Below, piece after piece: positions 16,026 through 25,450 of a stretch of 64,000 nt of DNA. The translations under genes and the position numbers were made by a program. Origin of the DNA: Staphylococcus muscae (GTDB lineage Bacteria > Bacillota > Bacilli > Staphylococcales > Staphylococcaceae); contig NZ_CP027848.1 in NCBI RefSeq assembly GCF_003019275.1, positions 1,302,001 through 1,366,000 of the forward strand, written 5' to 3'. Each line of letters opens with the position of its first letter. The stretch's first letter is position 1. A model generated the notes under the pieces. It did no database searches. It was not told the origin of the DNA and saw only the letters and a list, made by a program, of their open reading frames with translations.

Positions 16026-16463
16026 ATGTCTATTAGTAGTCGCTTTTCTATCGGAATTCATATCTTAACATTGATTGAAACAACTAAAGATGAAGTCATC
16101 TCATCTGAATATATCGCTGGCAGTGTTAATGCCAATCCAGCAATGATACGCAAAATTATGGGGATGTTGAAAAAGGCTGAACTGATTGATGTGCGTCCAG
16201 GTGTTGCCGGTGCACGACTGGCGAAGGATTTAACGGAGGTTACTTTGTTAGATGTATACAAGGCAGTGAGTGTAGTCAAAGATGATGCATTATTCAATAT
16301 ACACGACAACCCTAGTCCAAATTGTCATGTTGGGCGAAATATTCAAGCGACCATTGAACCTATCTTTCACCTAGCGCAAAATGCGTTAGAACAAGTGCTT
16401 GAGAACGTCACAATTGATGCGATTGTCAAAGATATCCAAGCACGTGAAAAACAGTTAAATTAA
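16026..16463 (+). CDS. Rrf2-family transcriptional regulator, YwnA-like
   Basis: The 145-residue protein has an N-terminal winged helix (SSRFSIGIHILTLIE, then SSEYIAGSVNANPAMIRKIMGML as recognition region, and RPGVAGARLAKD as the wing). Its C-terminal half holds a single Cys in SPNCHVG. Fe-S type Rrf2 proteins need three Cys, so this is a one-Cys redox or electrophile sensor type like YwnA. The ATG at 16026 (or 16023) follows GGAGG. It diverges from the YwnB-like oxidoreductase, and three 19-bp repeats between the genes fit control of both promoters. Confidence 0.9.
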   Translation: MSISSRFSIGIHILTLIETTKDEVISSEYIAGSVNANPAMIRKIMGMLKKAELIDVRPGVAGARLAKDLTEVTLLDVYKAVSVVKDDALFNIHDNPSPNCHVGRNIQATIEPIFHLAQNALEQVLENVTIDAIVKDIQAREKQLN

Positions 16464-16470
16464 GCGCTAA

Positions 16471-16507
16471 AAACCACCTCTTGTCACACTGACGAAAGAG
16501 GTGGTTT
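16471..16507. terminator. Bidirectional terminator between ywnA-like and queH
   Basis: AAACCACCTCTT pairs with AAGAGGTGGTTT across a 13-base loop, with T-rich flanks on both strands between convergent genes. Confidence 0.85.
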
Positions 16508-16510
16508 TGT

Positions 16511-17251
16511 TTACGATTGCACGTTGTCTTTTTCTGCTAATGCATCCAAAAATGCCTTCGCTTGTTGGTTCACTTCTTTAAAGTCGATACCTTGTTGTTG
16601 TGCTGCAAATACACAACCACAGTAGCATTGACGGAAAATGTTATAGTCATTGCACATCGTGATTGAACGCTCATAACCTTTGTTCTTTTTAAAGTCACTA
16701 GGCAAGTAATTCACATCATAAAGTTGTTGTACATCGAGCCCAATTTCATTGATGAGCTGTGCGTTTTTCTTCGGTGACAACGTGATGGCACTGCCGAAAT
16801 AATCATAGCCTAATTCAACAGCGGCTTCTGCTACCATCTCTAGGCGCATACCAAAACATGCCGAGCAACGTTCTCCGCCTTCAGGTGCATCTGTAAGGCC
16901 TCGTGTTTTTGCCATTTTCATAAATTCATGCGGCTTATAAGGCGCTTCTATATACTTCACATCTACTCCTGTGCGTTCATTGAAGTCTCTCACAAATTGC
17001 TCTTGAACACGCGCACGACGTAAATATTCATTTTTCGGATGGATATTTGGATTGGCAAAGTATATTGCTACATCTGCATGCTCTGTTAAAAACTCTAATG
17101 TATATGTACTGCATGGTGCACAGCAACTATGTAATAAAATACTAGGTCGTTCTTCGTTGCGTGTCCAGTTCACAATCATTTTGCGCAAAACTTTATCATA
17201 GTTAATCTTTTGATTCTTCATTTTCTCTAATATTGTATCTGCTTGAATCAT
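16511..17251 (-). CDS. queH: Epoxyqueuosine reductase QueH
   Basis: This 246-residue protein of the DUF208/QueH family reduces epoxyqueuosine to queuosine at tRNA position 34, the last step of the pathway. Iron-sulfur and redox Cys are visible: HSCCAPCS near residue 40, GGERCSACFGMR in the middle and RQCYCGCVF near the C-terminus. I chose the ATG pair at 17254/17251 near a weak AGG-rich site; an upstream ATG at 17278 lacks one. No other queuosine genes are nearby, consistent with salvage and scattered genes in staphylococci. Confidence 0.92.
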   Translation of the reverse strand: MIQADTILEKMKNQKINYDKVLRKMIVNWTRNEERPSILLHSCCAPCSTYTLEFLTEHADVAIYFANPNIHPKNEYLRRARVQEQFVRDFNERTGVDVKYIEAPYKPHEFMKMAKTRGLTDAPEGGERCSACFGMRLEMVAEAAVELGYDYFGSAITLSPKKNAQLINEIGLDVQQLYDVNYLPSDFKKNKGYERSITMCNDYNIFRQCYCGCVFAAQQQGIDFKEVNQQAKAFLDALAEKDNVQS

Positions 17252-17364
17252 CATATCCCTACCTATTAACAAAATCATATTAAAATACGACGCCCCCCAA
17301 CTTGAGTAGTAGGAGACGCCTTATACAGGTGACACATGTTCACTTATGTGATTATGCTGGGTCG

Positions 17365-17583
17365 TCACTTAGCGGCACCAAATTGCGTATAAATCGCAAT
17401 TGCTCGTTTAATGTCCGCTAAATTCAATTGACCGAGACGAGAGCCTTCACGAAACCACGCTAATATCTCATCGGAATTATGAAGCTCCTTAGGAAATTGA
17501 GAATCTACATGAATGCATCTCGCCAAATCACCTAATGGGGTATCATCACCAATGTAAATTTGCATATATTCATAAAAGCTCAA
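17365..17583 (-). CDS. YozE family protein (SAM-like fold, unknown)
   Basis: About 72 residues, beginning with the family motif SFYEYM, with LGDLARCIHVDSQFPKELHNSDEILAWF matching the YozE/UPF0346 pattern (..D..FPK....). I start it at the TTG at 17583 because GAGGTG lies 9 bases upstream and B. subtilis YozE also begins just before SFYHY. A GTG at 17604 would add seven residues. YozE-like proteins fold as a small helical bundle; function unknown. Confidence 0.75.
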   Translation of the reverse strand: MSFYEYMQIYIGDDTPLGDLARCIHVDSQFPKELHNSDEILAWFREGSRLGQLNLADIKRAIAIYTQFGAAK

Positions 17584-17737
17584 GTTAAACTTCACCTCAT
17601 TCACGAGCTAATCAATATTATATCACAATCATAATCTTTGACTTATTATTTTTTAGGTTCACATATCGACTACCACTTGTATTTAGCCGACAAAACGCTA
17701 TACTATGGTTAAACCATACTAGCAAGAGGTGCTCAAT

Positions 17738-18253
17738 ATGCAAAAATTAATCAACATCCTTGTCATCCTGCTCATTTTGATTGGCATGGTTTTTTTCGGA
17801 GCCAAAGCAATTACCAATAATGATTCGGAACCTAAAAAAGAACAGTCTCAATCAAAAACAAAAGAAGAGAAAAAGGCAAATTCTGATAAGGATAAAGAGA
17901 AAAAAGAAAAACCTAAAAAAACGAACAACGAAGAAACAGTGGTAGATGAAACACCGGTATATGATACTGGGGCAACACAAGAAGACCCTTATACAACACA
18001 ATCATATGCGGTACCTACTGAAGATGTGACAGATTCATCACAACAATCAGTACAAAATGTTCAACAACCAGATACATCATATGCACAACCTGTTGAACAG
18101 GCACCTACTTACACCGCACCACAATATCGTGCACCTTCCCAATCGCAACCATCACAAAATGATGCTAATGACACGAAAAATGAACAACAAACGGATGCGA
18201 CATCCGATGCATCCGAATCAAGTGATGATCAAAATGATACAACCACACCATAA
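17738..18253 (+). CDS. Membrane-anchored low-complexity protein, unknown
   Basis: The 171-residue protein has one N-terminal membrane helix (residues 5-26), then a Lys/Glu-rich charged stretch (about 32-68) and a Gln/Pro/Thr/Asp-rich tail with no recognisable fold. The topology suggests an extracellular or wall-spanning tail anchored at the membrane. No lipobox Cys is present. I start it at the ATG at 17738 after AGAGGTG; the upstream ATG is not supported. It lies convergent to the YhgE/Pip gene with a shared terminator. Function unknown. Confidence 0.65.
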   Translation: MQKLINILVILLILIGMVFFGAKAITNNDSEPKKEQSQSKTKEEKKANSDKDKEKKEKPKKTNNEETVVDETPVYDTGATQEDPYTTQSYAVPTEDVTDSSQQSVQNVQQPDTSYAQPVEQAPTYTAPQYRAPSQSQPSQNDANDTKNEQQTDATSDASESSDDQNDTTTP

Positions 18254-18257
18254 CATG

Positions 18258-18298
18258 ATAAAAGCCCTATTGGACGTCGATCCAATAGGGCTTTTATC
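18258..18298. terminator. Strong bidirectional terminator
   Basis: ATAAAAGCCCTATTGGA pairs with TCCAATAGGGCTTTTAT around a short loop, A-rich before and T-rich after, between convergent genes. Confidence 0.9.
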
Positions 18299-18304
18299 CT
18301 AATA

Positions 18305-21300
18305 CTATTCAAACAGATTACTTTTCTCTGCTCTTTCCGCCAATTTATGTACCACTGGATTTAAATATGGCTTACCAATGATACCAATTAAGAAGAACAC
18401 AATACCAAAGACTGTCAGCATCGTTAATTTATGCATGAGTATTTCTGGTACAGGTCCACCTACCGCTTCTCTCAATGCATCAATACTATATGAGAACGGC
18501 AGAAATGGATGTATCTTTTGGAAAAATTCAGGTGTCACTTCAATTGGGAATGTTCCACCACCCCCTGCAATTTGTAGTACTAAAATAACAATAGCTAAAG
18601 CTTTACCTGGATTTCCTAATACAGATACAAGTGTGTAAACAATTGTTGTAAAAATCATCGCCGAATAAACACTCACTGCAATGAACAGTGATACAGATTC
18701 AACAGATGCTTTGAGTATCACAATATCTCCCACCGAAACGATGAAGGCCTGAATCATATTCATCATCATGAAGAGTCCCATTTTACCGAGATATGTTTCA
18801 CGAATGGTTAAATATGGTTTTAGTTCTTCATGTTTGTTGTGTACGGTTAACAAACTAACGAGTAACAATGTTCCAACCCATATTGCAAGTGCTGTATAGA
18901 ACGGTGTACTTGCAGATCCGTAATCTTTCACTGGGAAAACATTGTGTTGATCAATTTCAATTGGATGTGCAATGACACCGGCTTGTTTCTTCAAGTCGTT
19001 ACGTAATAAATTAATCAAGTCTTCTAGCGTATTTTCTTCATCTAACTCTTTAAAAACTTTTTCTGCTTTAATTAAATCTTGTTCCACCGTTGGCAAATCA
19101 TTGCGTGCGAAGTCTGCTAAGTTCGACAACGCACGTTTCGCTTTCGGTTGGTTACGATCCAACAGTGCATTCAATGTATCATATTTCTCGAAGGCTTCTG
19201 GCAGCTTAGCGTTCACTGTGTCTGTTGCTTTCGCAATGTTAGCTTCTAATTCTGGCAAGTCATTTCTAATAAAATCAGATGCACGTGCAACGCTTTGTTT
19301 AAATTCAGGGAAATATGCCTGCGCAATAGACATTGCTTTATTGTATTTCGCTTCGACAGTAGGCAATACGTCTCGTAACTTCGTCAATCTTGCATTCGCA
19401 TCAGACAAAATAACTTGTCCTTTGCGTACGATATCTTTCGTTGTCTGCAACTTTTCTTGTACTGTATCTATTGTTGCAGCACCTTGTTCAAGTGAAGCAT
19501 CTACACGTTTTGAAACTTCCAGCAATGCTTGTGTAATATCATTTTTAACCGTTGTATTCGCATCAGCTAAACGTTGTCGCAAAGCATCCAACGCATCAAT
19601 CACATCTTGCGCTTCTGCCTTACCTGTATTCCCAGAAGTAATCGCATCTTGTAAGTCATTCAAACGCTTCGTCATCGCTTTAATCTCTTGTTGCGTATTT
19701 TTCAACTTCTCTTGTTCATTTGTTAAATCAATGCCTTCCGACTGTTCAATCTCTGTTAGCCAATCACGATAATCACGCAATGTCTTGCTCGCATGATTCA
19801 TACGTGCTATCAAGTGTGCCAACGGTTGTTCAAAGGTATCCGGTTGATTACTACCTAAAATACCGTAACTTATATTTTTCGCCGCATCAAGATCTTGTTG
19901 TGTCGCTTCTAATTGTGAAGCAATCGTGTCATTGACACCATTCAATGCATGCCCATAGTCGTTCCCCATTTGGTGTGCTTCATCTTGTGTTATCACTTGA
20001 CCGTCTGGTAACGGCGTGACATCTTGCTCCGTTTGTGTACTCGTCTGAAGCGTATCATAACGTGTCCCTTTTGCACTTTGTTGTGCCGTTTCGACATGCC
20101 CCGTTTCATTCGTTTCACTATTTTCTGCTGGCTGCGTTTCAGCACCCGAACTATTTTCGTTTGATGATGGTGCTGATGAAGATGTCTGACCGCTCTCTTG
20201 TTGATTTGTATTTGGCTGAGGTGCTGTTGAATTCGTTTGTCTGTGTGGTTGTGTAGATGTCTGGTTGTTAGAATCATTTCTCTGTGCCGCACCTTGGTTT
20301 CCTTGTCCTTGATTACGGGTAAAATTATCTCCAAAGTTTTGAAGGTTACCCCCACTTGACGGTACGTTTCCTTGTACATCCTGTTCTTGGCGTTGCGTCA
20401 AGTTGTCTGCGAAGTCTTGATTAATTGTTCTTGCCTGATCAATACCTTCTTCATAGACATTGACTCTTTGCTCAATCGTCGGCAACAATTGACTCGCTGT
20501 ATCCAATGTTTGCATGCCTTTTTCTGTACCGGTAATCGCTGTGTCGACACCTTGATTGATCTGTGGAAAATGATCTGGCACACCACTCGCAACTTGTAAC
20601 ACTCGCTCGATTTCCGGCATATATTCGTTGAGTTTCAATATCAACTTGGCACGCTCGTTAATTGCAGGGATACTTGCATTCAACTGGTTGAGTTTCTCCG
20701 CAGCAGTCATTGCTTCATCTTTATAACTGCCTAGATGTCGAAATTGATCGGCATATTGGTCAATCTTATCTTGGTTTTCATCAATATATATAATGGCTTT
20801 ACGGAACTTTTCAATTTTAGGTAGTGCTTGATATGCCGTATCGACGCCGTCCCGAATTTTTTCATACGTTGGCACTTGTTCTTCAAGTTTGATGCCTAGT
20901 CGATTCGCTTCTTCTAATAATACTTTCGTGACAACCTTGTCAAAGCTTTCATTTGCCTTTTTAACAATTTCACTCGTTCCTGCATCTGTCATCTTAGGTG
21001 CAATCGCGTTCAGCTTTTGATTCACTTTATACGTGACCTTTGCTTGTTGGGGGTCTTTTCTTAATGTACCTGTAATCTGATGAGAAAATTGTTTAGGAAT
21101 GTAGAGTGCGGCATAATACTTCCCTTTATATAGCCCTTTATCCGCTTCTTCACGACTGACAAACTGCCAATCGAAATGATCATCTTTATGCAAAGTTTCT
21201 TCAATTTTATTCCCTACATTAATCTTCTCGTTGCGTACCATATCCCCTTCATCTTCATTGACGACCGCAATTTTAATATTGTCTGTGTTAGAATATGGAT

Positions 21301-21433
21301 CCCATGTTGCTTCAAGGTTAAACCATGCATAAAATGAAGGTAAAATAGCAAGTCCTGCTAACAATATCAATGCACCCGGCGCTTTTCCAATTCCTTTTAA
21401 ATCCGTTAAAAACAGCTTGAATGCTTGTTTCAT
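18305..21433 (-). CDS. YhgE/Pip domain membrane protein (ABC-2-like), very large
   Basis: The 1042-residue protein has one N-terminal helix (about residues 18-38), a large extracellular region and five C-terminal helices (about 850-1025). This is the YhgE/Pip topology related to ABC-2 permeases and to the T7SS protein EsaA. The N-terminal KIAVVNEDEGDMVRNEKINVG motif is diagnostic. The central extracellular region contains long heptad-like helices and a Gln/Asn/Ser/Thr-rich insert (about 355-480). Relatives serve as phage receptors or act in secretion. A perfect inverted repeat lies in its promoter region. No partner ATPase is adjacent. Confidence 0.87.
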   Translation of the reverse strand: MKQAFKLFLTDLKGIGKAPGALILLAGLAILPSFYAWFNLEATWDPYSNTDNIKIAVVNEDEGDMVRNEKINVGNKIEETLHKDDHFDWQFVSREEADKGLYKGKYYAALYIPKQFSHQITGTLRKDPQQAKVTYKVNQKLNAIAPKMTDAGTSEIVKKANESFDKVVTKVLLEEANRLGIKLEEQVPTYEKIRDGVDTAYQALPKIEKFRKAIIYIDENQDKIDQYADQFRHLGSYKDEAMTAAEKLNQLNASIPAINERAKLILKLNEYMPEIERVLQVASGVPDHFPQINQGVDTAITGTEKGMQTLDTASQLLPTIEQRVNVYEEGIDQARTINQDFADNLTQRQEQDVQGNVPSSGGNLQNFGDNFTRNQGQGNQGAAQRNDSNNQTSTQPHRQTNSTAPQPNTNQQESGQTSSSAPSSNENSSGAETQPAENSETNETGHVETAQQSAKGTRYDTLQTSTQTEQDVTPLPDGQVITQDEAHQMGNDYGHALNGVNDTIASQLEATQQDLDAAKNISYGILGSNQPDTFEQPLAHLIARMNHASKTLRDYRDWLTEIEQSEGIDLTNEQEKLKNTQQEIKAMTKRLNDLQDAITSGNTGKAEAQDVIDALDALRQRLADANTTVKNDITQALLEVSKRVDASLEQGAATIDTVQEKLQTTKDIVRKGQVILSDANARLTKLRDVLPTVEAKYNKAMSIAQAYFPEFKQSVARASDFIRNDLPELEANIAKATDTVNAKLPEAFEKYDTLNALLDRNQPKAKRALSNLADFARNDLPTVEQDLIKAEKVFKELDEENTLEDLINLLRNDLKKQAGVIAHPIEIDQHNVFPVKDYGSASTPFYTALAIWVGTLLLVSLLTVHNKHEELKPYLTIRETYLGKMGLFMMMNMIQAFIVSVGDIVILKASVESVSLFIAVSVYSAMIFTTIVYTLVSVLGNPGKALAIVILVLQIAGGGGTFPIEVTPEFFQKIHPFLPFSYSIDALREAVGGPVPEILMHKLTMLTVFGIVFFLIGIIGKPYLNPVVHKLAERAEKSNLFE

Positions 21434-21503
21434 CTTCTGACACCTCTATTCAACATTCATCTTATCACCTATTCTAAAAATACGTCTCTTTTTATAGTGA
21501 TTT

Positions 21504-21525
21504 TTAGTTGACACTTATCAACTAA
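21504..21525. promoter_or_regulatory. Inverted repeat, candidate operator upstream of YhgE/Pip
   Basis: Arms TTAGTTGA and TCAACTAA are perfect complements six bases apart, about 75 bases before the YhgE/Pip start and 100 bases before the divergent wall-hydrolase gene. A TTGATA within it could be a minus-strand -35. It has the size of a TetR-type site; no regulator gene is nearby. Confidence 0.45.
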
Positions 21526-21626
21526 CTAGGTAACCTTACATAGTATACAATTTCACATCTCATTTGTACACTCAGACCATTTTTAAAATATAATGAGAAG
21601 TAGTTCAATTTAGGAGGCAGTTATAT

Positions 21627-23636
21627 ATGAAAGGCAAAGCATTGTGTACCGCTTTATTATCGACAGCACTTGTTGCAACTCCTACAACAAGTGGTCTTGC
21701 AGAAGCTGTGACGCAAAAGGCGCAAACAGCAGTTGAACAAGATGAGACACAGCGTTTAGACGACGCACCGACAGACTCTCCTTTAGATATGGTACCGGAT
21801 GACGACAATAATGACACATCACACGAAAAAGAAGATCAAGACTCTAAAATGTCTAAACGAGAAAAGTCATCTGTGACACAAGACGACAACACGATAGATT
21901 CGTCACTCATGATGGATGCTTTTGATCAATGGCTCTATCAAACAGCAATAGGTAGCCCAAGTTCATCTACAAGTAACACAGACAACTCAGATATACAACA
22001 TGCATCACCACAAAATATTGACGTAGACACAGAACATGCATCCTCGATAAGTGGCTCACCTGCACCAACTGAGGGACTTTCTACGGATGAACGTGACTTT
22101 TTCGATAATCTCAACACCATTTTGAATGAAGAAACGCCATTTGACGATATCATTTCCGAAGATGATAACATGGTAGACGACATGCAAACAGACGATGATA
22201 CGACAGAAACAGACATCGTCGACGATGAGACAGACACAACGCAAGAGAATGAAACGGATGACGTGGATGAAACCCCTACTGATGAAGGTGAAACAACTGA
22301 TGAAGGTGAAACAACTGATGATAACGCACATTCAGATGATTCGAATAACATAACAAACGATGATACCGAATCTGACGATAAGAACGATATAACAGATGTG
22401 CCAACTGATGATACGAATGCGGTGACTCAGAAAGGCGAGACATCTAAGAAGGATGATGTTATGATCGAAGCTTTGTTAGATGAATATAGTGACAAAGCTG
22501 AGAAGACACAAGCCAAGCAGCAACAGACACAAAGTAACAAGCAGGATACGCACAATCCACAAATCCCGTCGAAAGATACTTACACTGGCTCACGTCAACA
22601 AGCACCGGCTCAAACATTTGATGATTTGCCGAAGCGTTCACCAGCAAGACAAACAACTTGGTTCCAAGAGTATTCACCTGCGAAACGTGGAGCGGATACT
22701 GGCACAATTTCAGACATTCGTGTAGCACCGAATCAATCTACACGTGAATTTATTAATGATATTGCTGAAGATGCACATCGCATCGGTCAAGAAGAAGATT
22801 TGTATGCTTCCATTATGATTGCACAAGCTATCTTAGAGTCGGATTCTGGACGAAGTGCCTTAGCTCAGTCACCAAACCACAATTTATTTGGGATTAAAGG
22901 GGCTTATCACGGACAAAAAGCAGGTTTTAACACACTGGAATCAAATGGACACAATATGTATCAAATTCAGGCAGATTTCCGTAAATATCCAAATAAAAAA
23001 GCCTCTCTTGAAGACTATGCGCGATTGATCAAAGGGGGTATAGATGGAAATCCAACGATATATAAAGGTGTCTGGAAAAGTGAAAGTAGTAGCTATCGTA
23101 CAGCTGTGACAGAACTTGTTGGAACTTATGCAACAGATCCAAACTATGATACGAAGCTAAAACAACTCATTCAAACGTATGACTTAACACGCTTTGATCA
23201 GAAAAAAATGCCTAGACTGTTAGAATCTAGTATTGTCTCAAATGGCAAAGATGTTAGCGGCAATGGCTTCAAAACATTTTACACATCAGGCCGCTCTCCG
23301 TATCCACAAGGACAATGTACATGGTATGTGTACCATCGCATGGCACAATTTGGCAAATCGATTGCAGGTAACATGGGGAACGCTGGAGAATGGACAAGCA
23401 CTGCACATGCAAAAGGGTACAAAGTGACTAGCCAACCGACGAAACATAGCGCTGTTGTTTTCCACCCTGGTCAACTAGGCGCAAACAATTATTATGGACA
23501 CGTTGCCTTTGTAGAACAAGTACGTGATGATGGTTCAGTTGTCATTTCAGAATCTAACGTAAAAGGGCTTGGCGTGATTTCATACCGCACCATTGATGCG
23601 ACAAGTGCACAATCTTTAGACTATATCGTACGCTAG
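21627..23636 (+). CDS. Secreted cell-wall hydrolase: glucosaminidase plus CHAP domains
   Basis: The 669-residue exported protein has a signal peptide (residues 1-27, cut near SGLAEA) and a long acidic Asp/Thr/Glu/Ser-rich linker (about 40-350), including tandem TTDEGE repeats. A GLUC-type N-acetylglucosaminidase domain follows (about 375-525: YASIMIAQAILESDSGRSAL and NLFGIKGAY, with the catalytic Glu in ILESD). The C-terminal CHAP amidase/endopeptidase (about 550-669) has the catalytic Cys in PQGQCTWYV and His in YGHVAFVE. It probably cleaves peptidoglycan glycan and stem or bridge during growth or separation. Staphylococcal relatives have the same two-domain order. AGGAGG supports the start. 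Confidence 0.92.
   Translation: MKGKALCTALLSTALVATPTTSGLAEAVTQKAQTAVEQDETQRLDDAPTDSPLDMVPDDDNNDTSHEKEDQDSKMSKREKSSVTQDDNTIDSSLMMDAFDQWLYQTAIGSPSSSTSNTDNSDIQHASPQNIDVDTEHASSISGSPAPTEGLSTDERDFFDNLNTILNEETPFDDIISEDDNMVDDMQTDDDTTETDIVDDETDTTQENETDDVDETPTDEGETTDEGETTDDNAHSDDSNNITNDDTESDDKNDITDVPTDDTNAVTQKGETSKKDDVMIEALLDEYSDKAEKTQAKQQQTQSNKQDTHNPQIPSKDTYTGSRQQAPAQTFDDLPKRSPARQTTWFQEYSPAKRGADTGTISDIRVAPNQSTREFINDIAEDAHRIGQEEDLYASIMIAQAILESDSGRSALAQSPNHNLFGIKGAYHGQKAGFNTLESNGHNMYQIQADFRKYPNKKASLEDYARLIKGGIDGNPTIYKGVWKSESSSYRTAVTELVGTYATDPNYDTKLKQLIQTYDLTRFDQKKMPRLLESSIVSNGKDVSGNGFKTFYTSGRSPYPQGQCTWYVYHRMAQFGKSIAGNMGNAGEWTSTAHAKGYKVTSQPTKHSAVVFHPGQLGANNYYGHVAFVEQVRDDGSVVISESNVKGLGVISYRTIDATSAQSLDYIVR
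22278..22319 (+). repeat. Short in-frame tandem repeat in the wall-hydrolase linker
   Basis: An 18-bp unit, GATGAAGGTGAAACAACT, occurs twice in tandem and starts a third time. It encodes DEGETT and lies in the acidic linker. Confidence 0.7.
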
Positions 23637-23649
23637 AAATCTTATAAAT

Positions 23650-23683
23650 AAGGGTTGGAAGTCGTTACTTCCAACCCTTATTG
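23650..23683. terminator. Terminator between wall hydrolase and lipoprotein pseudogene
   Basis: AAGGGTTGGAAGT pairs with ACTTCCAACCCTT around CGTT, followed by a T-rich stretch. It serves convergent genes. Confidence 0.88.
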
Positions 23684-24561
23684 TTATTGTGCTGGTTTTA
23701 TTTGCATACCACGTGAATCTAATTTTACGACATTGCCGTCTTTTACTGTATAGTAACCGGCAACATCCCCTGTTTGTTTATCACGAAATGTAATCGTCCA
23801 TCTTTTTCCACTTGCAATGAGGGATCCCAATCGTAATTTTCCGTATCAATTGGTTGTCCTTCGAATTTATTAATTTCATCATAGATTTGTGAACGATAGC
23901 GTGTCATATACGTGGTTTTTTCACCTTATTGACTATGATCCGATTGGAATTTCAGCTTTTTCATGACTGTTCGAAAATCTTCACTCTTTTTCTGTTCTTC
24001 ATAAATAGGTGCCAACTCAAATTCAACAGACGTTTCTGCTAACTCTTTGTAATCCATCAATGCACCTTGTGTACCACCAACCATACCTTTTTCATCAGAT
24101 ATGCCCACCACTGTCACAAAGTTACTTTTTGGTGTTTCAAGTGTGTAAAATTTCATACCTTCTGGCTGGTTCATCATATCAGCAATGGGTTTTACTGTTA
24201 CTTGATTTAAGTCACGTATTTCAGTTTTAAATCCTTCAAATTGATATTGGCCTTTAATGATATCTTCTGCTGTGACAGACTTGTCTCCAATATCATCTGC
24301 AAAAAAGAGCAATGCGACACGCTCACGTTCATTTAACTGTTCAAAACTTGGTATTTTATCTTGTTCTTCTTTTTGTTGATTATCTTGTGCTGATTCGTGT
24401 GCTTCATCATTAATTTTTTCTGTTGATTCACTTTACTTTGGAACTGTTTCATTCTTTTGCTGTGAGACTTCTTTTTTATTGTCGGTTGTTTGTGAACCGC
24501 ATGCCGTAAGCGTAAGTATAAGCAACATGACAGTGATCACAGAGATTTTCATGTACTTCAT
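23684..24561 (-). pseudogene. Decayed lipoprotein gene (two in-frame stops, one frameshift)
   Basis: Reading from the ATG at 24561 there is a lipoprotein signal with lipobox LTLTACGS, then a stop (TAA at about 24433) within KNETVPK/SESTEKIND. The same frame continues as a plausible protein (FADDIGDKSVTAEDIIKGQ) to a second stop near 23926. It continues again (GEKTTYMTRYRSQIYDEINK) until a frameshift near 23830, after which another frame supplies the C-terminus (WTITFRDKQTGDVAGYYTVK, ending at 23684). Restored, it would be a roughly 290-residue extracellular lipoprotein, possibly of the DUF4767 type. The three lesions make it inactive. AAGGGGG precedes the start. Confidence 0.8.
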
Positions 24562-24627
24562 ACCCATTTCCCCCTTGATCTTTTCTCCTCTCTTTTCCTT
24601 GTTTTTAATATTTATGCATATCACATC

Positions 24628-24684
24628 AAAAAAGGCATTGTACTGAAAGCTTGTTTCTCACAAAACTTCCAATTACAATACCTT
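24628..24684 (-). terminator. Probable terminator of the MerR-hydrolase operon
   Basis: On the minus strand AAAGG.ATTGTA and its complement enclose a loop of about 34 bases and are followed by TTTTTT. The long loop makes this moderate. Confidence 0.5.
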
Positions 24685-24701
24685 TCATTGGATTAATAAA
24701 C

Positions 24702-25421
24702 TTAATGTGGCTGATATACTTCGACACAATGCCCCTTAGTCTGACAAGATGGACATGCTAAATAACGTGTCGACGGTGTATGTGGGGCAAATATCATCTC
24801 TTTCATACTCGGAATAAACACATGTTGGCAGGTTGGACACATATACTGCACTTGATGGTAGTACGTATGTGTTAAGTAACTTGCAATACCGATGCTTGCA
24901 CTAACGCCTAAAGCAGGATATAACAAGTGATGGGTCTTGATTCCCATACCTATACCTGACCATAAACTTAATGTACCCACACTTCCAAGTGCAATCATTT
25001 TCATGCGTAAAGGTTTCAATTTTTCATTTTTCATAAGCATACGATCCATCTTTTTTAATTGGGTTACCGATGATTGGGATGTTTCATGAATCATGTTTTG
25101 CATCGCTCGAATCTGTTTTTGTTGCGCTTGTTGTTTTTCAATGTTTTCTTGTAATTGTTTATTTTTTTGATCTAACATCAGTCGAACTGTATCAAGTGTT
25201 CCTTCTGTCTCAAATAAAATTTTAATTTCTTTTAGCTGCATACCGAGCGCTTTCATAATTTGTATGAGCTTCAGCTTTTCAACTTCTGCATCTGTATAGA
25301 TACGGTAGCGATTCTCATTAACGGATGCAGGCGATAGGATACCTGTCTCATCATAGTATTGTAAAGTCCGTGTTGAAATATCAAATTCATGTGCCAATTC
25401 ACCGATAGAATAAGTCGTCAT
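24702..25421 (-). CDS. MerR-family regulator with membrane segment and zinc ribbon
   Basis: The 239-residue protein begins with a MerR winged helix (YSIGELAHEFDISTRTLQYYDETGIL, residues 4-29), then a coiled-coil dimerisation helix (about 80-125), two hydrophobic stretches (about 145-185) and a C-terminal CxxC...CxxC zinc ribbon (MCPTCQHVF, ACPSCQTKGHC). A MerR regulator that appears membrane-tethered with a metal-binding tail is unusual; it could sense envelope or metal state. It is encoded 29 bases after an alpha/beta hydrolase gene on the same strand, so the two are probably one operon. Confidence 0.85.
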   Translation of the reverse strand: MTTYSIGELAHEFDISTRTLQYYDETGILSPASVNENRYRIYTDAEVEKLKLIQIMKALGMQLKEIKILFETEGTLDTVRLMLDQKNKQLQENIEKQQAQQKQIRAMQNMIHETSQSSVTQLKKMDRMLMKNEKLKPLRMKMIALGSVGTLSLWSGIGMGIKTHHLLYPALGVSASIGIASYLTHTYYHQVQYMCPTCQHVFIPSMKEMIFAPHTPSTRYLACPSCQTKGHCVEVYQPH

Positions 25422-25450
25422 GGATCTTCACCTCCTACCTTCGTTATAAT

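Noticed and set aside
18972..19772. 266-residue plus-strand ORF inside the YhgE/Pip gene
   Set aside because: Ser/Cys/Phe-rich shadow of the coiled minus-strand coding sequence, with no ribosome site or family motif.
21938..22351. 137-residue Ser/Val-rich minus-strand ORF
   Set aside because: Mirror image of the Asp/Thr-rich linker of the wall hydrolase; composition is explained by the opposite strand.
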